DNA of 64,000 bases from JACVRM01 sp963755085 (lineage in GTDB: Bacteria > Actinomycetota > Thermoleophilia > Gaiellales > Gaiellaceae): the NCBI GenBank assembly GCA_963755085.1, contig CAVWIN010000010.1:1-64000 (forward strand), read 5' to 3'. Below the pieces are notes generated by a model. That model made no database searches, had not been told where the DNA came from, and saw only the letters and a program-made list of their open reading frames with translations. Each line of letters starts with the position of its first letter. The stretch's first letter is position 1. A program made the translations under genes and the position numbers. Shown here in pieces: positions 59,241-64,000 of the stretch.

Positions 59241-60581
59241 GTGATCTTCCGGCAGTTTGTGGACGAAGATCTCGGCTGTGCCTCCTACCTGGTAGGCGAC
59301 GAGAAGGCCCACGAGGCCATCGTCGTCGACCCCGCGTACGCGATCGAGCGCTACCTGGAGCAGGCCGAGCGCGACGACGTGCGCATCGTCGCGGTGCTGG
59401 AAACCCACACACATGCCGACCACGTCTCCGGGCACGGGCGCTTTGCGCTCGAGCACGGCATCCCGGTGCGGATCAACCCGATCGCCGAGCCTGACTACGC
59501 GTTCGAGCCGCTCGCAGACGGCGAGGAGGTCGCCGTCGGCGACGTCGCGCTGCGCGCCGTGCACACGCCCGGGCACCGCCCCGAGCACACCGCCTTCGCG
59601 GTCATCGACCACAGCCGCGGCGACGAGCCGTGGCTGCTGCTGACCGGTGACTCGCTGTTCGTCGGCGACGCGGCGCGGCCCGACCTGGCCGTCGAGGCGC
59701 GCGAGGGCGCACGTGACCTCTTCCACAGCCTGCACCGCCTGGTCGGCCTCGGCGACGGCGTCGAGGTCTTCCCGGGCCACGTCTCCGGCTCGCTCTGCGG
59801 CACAGGGATGAGCTCCAAAGCCTCCACCACGATCGGCTTCGAGCGCCGCTTCAACCACGCGCTCCGCATCGACGGCGAGGAGGCGTTCGTGGACGACTCG
59901 GCCTCGATAGCCGCGCCGAAGCCGCCGAACGCGGAGCGGATCGTCGCGCTCAACCGCGGGCCGTTCCTGGGCGCGTCGGCGCCGGTCGAGCGGCTGGACG
60001 ATCCGGGCGCGGCCGTCGTCCTCGACGTCCGCCCCCTCGCGGTCTACCTCGCCGGCCACGCGCACGGCGCGATCAACGTTCCCGTCGACGGCTCGAGCTT
60101 CTCGACCAAGGCAGGCTTCATGCTCCTGCCCGAGGAGGCGGTCGTCATCCGCGCGGCGACCGAGGACGAGGCGATGCGCGCCGTGCGCGGGCTGCGCGCA
60201 ATCGGCGTCCTCGACATCGCCGGCTACGTGCTTGCGACGGCCGACGACGAGCGGACCGAGCCGGTCACGCTCGACGAGCTCGAGGAGCTGATGGCCGACG
60301 ACGCCGTCGAGGTGCTCGACGTGCGCGAGCCGGCCGAGCACGCGGACGGGTACATCCCGGGTAGCCGGAACGTGCCGTACCGGCTCGTCCGCCGCTGCGG
60401 CGACCTGCTCTCGACCGAGAAGCCGATCGTCACCGTCTGCGAGACCGGGCTCCGCGCGGCGGTCGCCGCGAGCGCGCTCGCCCATGAGGGGCTCGACGCC
60501 CGCCCGGTCGTCGGCGGGGGCGTCGCCGAGTGGGAGGAGCGCCACGCGGTCGTGGCGTTCCGCCGCTGCGGCGACAGCTAG
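59241..60581 (+). CDS. MBL-fold hydrolase with two rhodanese domains (persulfide dioxygenase-like)
   Basis: The 446-residue protein has an N-terminal metallo-beta-lactamase domain with the metal motif HTHADH and later HTPGHRPEH and LLTGDSLFVGD, as in ETHE1-like persulfide dioxygenases. Two rhodanese domains follow. The first (~255-345) lacks the active-site Cys (VVIRAATEDEAM). The second has it in VTVCETGLRAA. It probably oxidises glutathione- or other low-molecular-weight persulfides, with the active rhodanese supplying or taking the sulfur. GTG 59241 follows a TAGCCT box. Confidence 0.87.
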   Translation: MIFRQFVDEDLGCASYLVGDEKAHEAIVVDPAYAIERYLEQAERDDVRIVAVLETHTHADHVSGHGRFALEHGIPVRINPIAEPDYAFEPLADGEEVAVGDVALRAVHTPGHRPEHTAFAVIDHSRGDEPWLLLTGDSLFVGDAARPDLAVEAREGARDLFHSLHRLVGLGDGVEVFPGHVSGSLCGTGMSSKASTTIGFERRFNHALRIDGEEAFVDDSASIAAPKPPNAERIVALNRGPFLGASAPVERLDDPGAAVVLDVRPLAVYLAGHAHGAINVPVDGSSFSTKAGFMLLPEEAVVIRAATEDEAMRAVRGLRAIGVLDIAGYVLATADDERTEPVTLDELEELMADDAVEVLDVREPAEHADGYIPGSRNVPYRLVRRCGDLLSTEKPIVTVCETGLRAAVAASALAHEGLDARPVVGGGVAEWEERHAVVAFRRCGDS

Positions 60582-63500
60582 CTACGACGCGGCCGCCAGG
60601 AGCTCCTCGGCCCGGTGCGCGTACGCGGTTGCGCCGACCGAGCGGAAGAACGTGAGCGCCAGTCGCGCCTGGGCGTCAGCCTCGGTGACGCGGCCCTCGG
60701 CTGCGAGCCGGTCGGCGGCCCACAGGCGGACGTCGGCCTCCGAGGACGGCGAGCCGAGCTCGGCGTAGATCTCCGCCGCCCGTTCGAATTCGCCCTTACG
60801 CAGCGCCAGGACGGCCTCGACCCACGGGGTCGGCAGTGCCCCGTCGAACAGCGAGTCGAGCTCCTCCTCCGCGCCGTGGCGGCTGAGCACGAACCAGAGC
60901 TCCTTCAGCCAATCGTCCGCCAAGCGTCCCGCGCGCGTTCGGCCGTGAAGCGGCGAGGACCTCGCGCGCCAGCGAGAGGCTCACCGGGTCGCCGAGAACC
61001 TCGTACGCGCCGGCCGAGAACGCGAGCGTCGGGCACAGCATCTGGAGATCGCGCGCTTCACGCCCCTTCTCGACCGCGATGTCGAGCCACCGGCGTCCCG
61101 CTCGCGGGATCGCCGCGCGCGATCGCGAGCCGGGCTTGCCACGACGTGATGATCGGGGCCATCCAGAATGACCGCCGCTCGAAGTACGCGACGAGCTCTT
61201 CCATCAGGGCGGCCGCCTGGTCCCAGCGCCCCTCGAAGTAGAGGAGGTTCGCCGTCTCGCCCTTGAACCACAGAACCGGCTCCCCCACCCCGAGGTCGAC
61301 CGACAGCTCGAGCGCTTCCCTGGTCATCGCCCTGGAGCGGCCCAGATCGCCGAGCCCGGTGAGCATCGACGCGAGATTGCCGAGCGCGCGGAGGAACTCG
61401 GACGCGTTGGAGCCGCGCGCGAGCTCGACGCTCGTCTCGAGGTCGGAAAGGCCCCCGTCGAGGTCGCCGACCATCACGCGGGCGAGGCCGCGGGAGTTCA
61501 GCGCGTGCCCCCGCACAAGGCCGACGTCGAGCTGCTCGGCGGCTGCGAGCGCCTCGTCCGCGAGCTCGATCGCCCGCTCGTTCGCGTCTCCGAGCACGGC
61601 GAACCTCGCGAGCTCGGCTACTGCCATCGCCTTCGCCGGGGTGAGGTCAGCGCCGGCGACGAGCTCCTCGGCCGCGGCGAAATGGGCGTCCGCGCTCTCG
61701 CGCCTCAAGGACAGCCAGTCGCGCTCGCCGAGCGCGAGCTCCGCCCGGGCCGCCTGCTGGTCTGCACCCGCTGCCCGGAACACGTCCGCGGCCTCCTCGA
61801 ACGGGCCCGACCTCCTCGACCCCCGCCCACATCAGGGCATACGCCCGCTCGACGACGATCTCGGCCCACGCGACGTCGTGCTCACCGAGCAGGTCGAGCG
61901 CCGCGTCGTAGAAGCGACCGGCTGCGTGCAGCGCCCCGAGCGAGCGGGCCCGGTTGGCGGCCTCGACGAACCTGGGTCGCGCCCGCACGGCGAGCGCGCC
62001 GGTGTCGATGCCGGCGGCCCGCGCGTACTCCAGCGCGCTCGCGTAGTGGTGGGCGAGCAGCTCGGACGACTCGTCGCCGCGGCCGAGCGACTCGATCCAG
62101 GCGGCGACGCCCTCGTGCTTCGCAGCCCGGTCGGCGCGCGGGATCTCGCCGTAGGCGACGTCGCGGACCAGCACATGCCGGAAGGCGTACTGCGCCTCGC
62201 CCTCCACCGACGAGCGGCGCTCGCGGCGGATCAGCTCGCGGCGCTCGAGCCCGTGGAGCTCGTCCTCGGACGCCTCGGCACCGAGAGCGCCGGGCCAGAA
62301 GACCTTCCCCACGACCGCAGCGTCCTGCAGCACGCGCTTCGCGGACGGCTCGAGCGCGTCGAGCCGCGCGGCGATCAGTGCCTGCACGGTCTCTGGAACG
62401 GGCAGATCGCCGTCGGCCGAGCCCCGCTCGGCCACAAGCCGTGCGAACTCCTCCGCGTAGAGCGGATTGCCGCCCGCGCGGGCGAGGACCGCTGCCTGTA
62501 CGTCGGCCGGCAGTACGGCCCGCTCGAGCAGCGCATGCACGAGCTCCGCCGTCTCGCGCTCGGAGAGCGGCGCCAGCGACAGCGTGACCGCGTTCGGCTT
62601 GCCGCCGCCCCAGTCCGGCCGACGGGCGAGCAGCTCCGGTCGCGCGCTGGCGACGACGAGCAGCGGCACGTCGGTGGCCCAGTCGACGAGCGCGTCGACG
62701 AAGTCGAGCAGGCCGTCGTCGGCCCAGTGCAAGTCCTCGAACACGAGCACCGTCGGCCGCTCGTCCGCAAGCCCTTCGAGGTATCGCCGCCAGGCGGGAA
62801 AGGGGTCGCTGCCGCGGTCGCCGGCATCCGACTCCTCCGCGAGACCGACCAGCGCCCGTAGAGACTGCGCCACCCAGGCGGCATCGGACCCTGCGCAGCT
62901 CTCGCTCACGCTCTGGGCGAGCTTCACGCGGGCCGCCTCCGCAGAGTCCGTCTCGAGGATGCCGGCCTCTGCCTTCACCATCTCTCCGAGCGCCCAGAAG
63001 CTGACCCCTTCGCCGTAGGGCAGCGAGCGGCCCTGGCGCCAGCGGATCAGCTCCAGGTCGCGCTCGACCACGAGCGAGAGCTCCTGGACGAGGCGGCTCT
63101 TCCCCATGCCGGGAACGCCGATGATCGTCACCAGCTGCGGGTCGCGCGTGTCGCGGGCCCGCTCCAGGGCATGCGTCAGCTGCCCGAGCTCGTGCTGGCG
63201 CCCGACGAGGCGCGTCGTCGGAGCAAGGTCGACGTCGACGCCGAACGCCGAACGCGCCTGGACGACCTCCCAGACGGCAACCGGCTCCGCCTTGCCCTTG
63301 GCGTCGATCGGCGCGCGCTCCGCGAACTCGATCACGCGCTCGGTCGAGCGACGCGTTGCCTCGCCGACGAGGATGCCGTTCACCGGCGCCGCCGACTGGA
63401 TCCGGGCGGCGGTGTTGACGACGTCTCCCGCGACCATGCCCTCGCCCGCGTCGGAGCGCGCGCCCACGCTGACGAGCGCCTCGCCGGTGTTGACGGCGAG

Positions 63501-63792
63501 GCGCACCTCGAGGCCGTCCTCGTCGCGCGCCCAGTCGCGGATCGCGAGCGCCGCGCGCACGGCACGCTCCGGCGTCGTCCTCGTGCACGACGGGCGCGCC
63601 GAAGACCGCTACGACAGCATCGCCGATGAACTTCTCGACCGTGCCGCCGTGGTGCTCGAGCATCGCGCGCACACGGCCGTGGTAGGCGGACAGCTGCGCG
63701 CGGACGTCCTCCGGGTCGAGCCGCTCGGCACGCGCGGTCGAGCCCACGAGGTCGCAGAAGACGATGCTGACGACCTTGCGCTCCTCGCGCAC
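60582..63792 (-). pseudogene. Class III cyclase/AAA/TPR regulator, multiply frameshifted
   Basis: From GTG 63792 (REERKVVSIVFCDLVGSTARAE) the gene encodes a class III cyclase domain, shifting frame near 63570 (VVHEDDAERAVRAALAIRDWARDE), then a STAND/AAA ATPase (Walker A GVPGMGKSR, Walker B VFEDLHWADDG) and TPR repeats. More shifts occur near 61810, 61110 and 60940 before the end LALTFFRSVGATAYAHRAEELLAAAS. Upstream of 63792, to about 63881, a degraded zinc ribbon (ENPEGARFCLQCG) belongs to the same gene. About 1070 residues if repaired. It is a paralog of the gene at 3127-6309. Several indels near the window end suggest poor sequence or decay. Confidence 0.75.
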
Positions 63793-63877
63793 GGGCGAGC
63801 GCGTCGAGGGCCGTGCCGCACTGGAGACAGAAGCGGGCGCCTTCGGGGTTCTCGTGCCACGCGAGTGGGCACGATGA

Positions 63878-64000
63878 TCACGACGCTGCCTCGAGCGCGT
63901 CCGCCTCTGCAGGTATGCAGTCGCGCCGACCGAGCGCCAGAACGCCCGCGCGCGCTCGAGCTGCGCCTCGGCTTCCGCCTCGAGCCCCGGCGCCGAACTG
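63878..64000 (-). pseudogene. C-terminal end of another cyclase/AAA regulator, cut by the window edge
   Basis: On the minus strand the edge of the window reads LEAEAEAQLERARAFWRSVGATAYLQ, nearly the same as the end of the neighbouring gene (LALTFFRSVGATAYAHR). One base of shift near 63910 then gives ADALEAAS and TGA at 63880-63878. The following zinc-ribbon start overlaps this stop, so two related genes stand in tandem. Confidence 0.5.

Noticed and set aside
1..64000. CRISPR arrays, insertion sequences, integrases, transposases, rRNA genes
   Set aside because: No regularly spaced short repeats, transposase or recombinase motifs, or rRNA sequence were seen.

Overview
The window is about 64 kb of very GC-rich DNA. 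It has dense genes, frequent GTG/TTG starts, many 4-base ATGA/GTGA overlaps and several TAnnnT hexamers only 6-9 bases before a start codon. These traits, with class III cyclase/AAA regulators, actinobacterial two-component systems, a PimC-like glycosyltransferase and MoxR/VWA and YcnI/CopCD genes, suggest a chromosomal segment of a soil actinobacterium, most likely a deep lineage such as Thermoleophilia (Gaiellales/Solirubrobacterales-like). That placement is inference; no rRNA or intact tRNA is present to settle it.

Layout. 1-2160: an MFS transporter between two ~148 bp direct repeats that end in a degenerate tRNA-Trp-like 3' half. 2183-7333: an S-adenosylmethionine hydrolase, a large adenylate cyclase/AAA/TPR regulator interrupted by an in-frame TAG, and a frameshifted secreted protein. 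7571-14497: a small monooxygenase-like gene, then a tightly overlapped redox operon (response regulator, histidine kinase, small membrane protein, ApbE, ferric-reductase-like membrane protein, NuoF-like SLBB protein, ferredoxin) facing an ANTAR regulator. 14552-18102: a structured leader, an operon pairing a PAQR/hemolysin III protein with an acyl desaturase, a SnoaL-like protein and an AlkZ-type winged-helix protein. 18300-28684: a LolA-like protein with an ABC exporter, a flippase-like membrane protein, a second two-component system, a GT4 glycosyltransferase with a polysaccharide deacetylase, a DUF347-repeat membrane protein fused to a USP-like domain, and an MFS exporter.

28743-39459 is a long, mostly minus-strand block joining MoxR, DUF58 and two VWA proteins to copper-type exported proteins (cupredoxin, CopC-CopD-YtkA fusion, His-rich lipoprotein, YcnI). 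39552-44078 holds a CoA-binding protein, an acyltransferase, an exported NlpC/P60-like operon and an unknown gene. 44191-59224 mixes a GH-A glycosidase, MoeA, a LysE exporter, acyl-CoA carboxylase subunits, enoyl-CoA hydratase, acyl-CoA dehydrogenase and leucyl aminopeptidase, suggesting branched-chain amino acid/acyl-CoA catabolism. 59241-64000 holds an MBL-rhodanese protein and tandem cyclase/AAA regulators.

The most unusual items are two related ~170 bp palindromic elements (45402-45571 and 49524-49689) whose outer arms differ between copies but match within each copy, the PAQR-desaturase operon, and the flavin/ferric-reductase/SLBB redox operon. Several genes (6306-7333, 42028-43447, moeA, dapA-like, pepA, the 60582-63792 cyclase) carry single-base frameshifts. 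Because conserved metabolic genes are affected too, consensus errors are at least as likely as real decay.
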